From NCBI GenBank assembly GCA_934643185.1, contig CAKUBN010000044.1, positions 1-19,254 of the forward strand: 19,254 nt of DNA, in the 5' to 3' direction. Of the stretch, positions 19,226 to 19,254 are shown piece after piece; positions within the stretch are counted from its first letter, which is position 1, and each line of letters opens with the position of its first letter. The DNA is from an uncultured Eubacteriales bacterium (GTDB lineage Bacteria; Bacillota; Clostridia; Oscillospirales; Acutalibacteraceae). The notes beneath the pieces were generated by a model that saw only the letters and a list, made by a program, of their open reading frames with translations, had not been told where the DNA came from and searched no databases. Both the position numbers and the translations under genes were made by a program.

Positions 19226-19254
19226 ATGCTATTATGGACATGGAGGTGGAATTA

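Overview
The window reads as chromosome of a Bacillota bacterium, most likely a Clostridia member near the Oscillospiraceae. This is inferred from strong Shine-Dalgarno sites, moderately high G+C coding DNA with AT-rich spacers, and the families present (LytTR plus DUF3021, Cys-rich KTR, DUF4364, a Na+-pumping oxaloacetate decarboxylase operon). The species cannot be read from the sequence.

Layout. (1) 1-3046: a patchwork of small accessory genes and remnants: a LytTR regulator with its DUF3021 membrane partner, a Cys-rich KTR protein with an overlapping terminator, a DUF2975-like fragment, a GNAT acetyltransferase, a cytidine deaminase and a truncated lipoprotein. (2) 3047-3583: an XRE regulator and tRNA-Arg(CCG). 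(3) 3558-13178: an integrated element of about 9.6 kb bounded by an exact 27-bp duplication of the tRNA 3' end. (4) 13179-15304: host flank with a bidirectional terminator and a leftward MATE exporter plus DUF4364 pair. (5) 15565-19225: the rightward operon oadG, biotin carrier, oadB, oadA, closed by a strong terminator.

The element has no capsid, terminase, portal, relaxase or conjugation gene that I can recognise. Its order is leftward integrase and CI-like repressor, a divergent operator region, then rightward Cro-like protein, Rha, small DNA-binding proteins, a TOPRIM primase, an AAA helicase, an iteron-rich region and a sigma-like factor. This order resembles phage-inducible chromosomal islands (phage satellites), so I call it a PICI-like island; a decayed prophage is the main alternative. 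The primase and helicase look like one gene split by a +1 frame change at a run of six C.

The right end holds cargo. A HigB-like toxin, an XRE antitoxin with an extended hydrophobic/aromatic C terminus, and a SecB-like protein form a probable toxin-antitoxin-chaperone (TAC) module behind a perfect 24-bp palindrome. Just before it lies a ribbon-helix-helix-like gene with three palindromic operators and divergent promoters. The leftward promoter reads into two sequences that resemble type I-C CRISPR repeats, a candidate mini-array or RNA anti-CRISPR. These two loci are the best candidates for new biology here.
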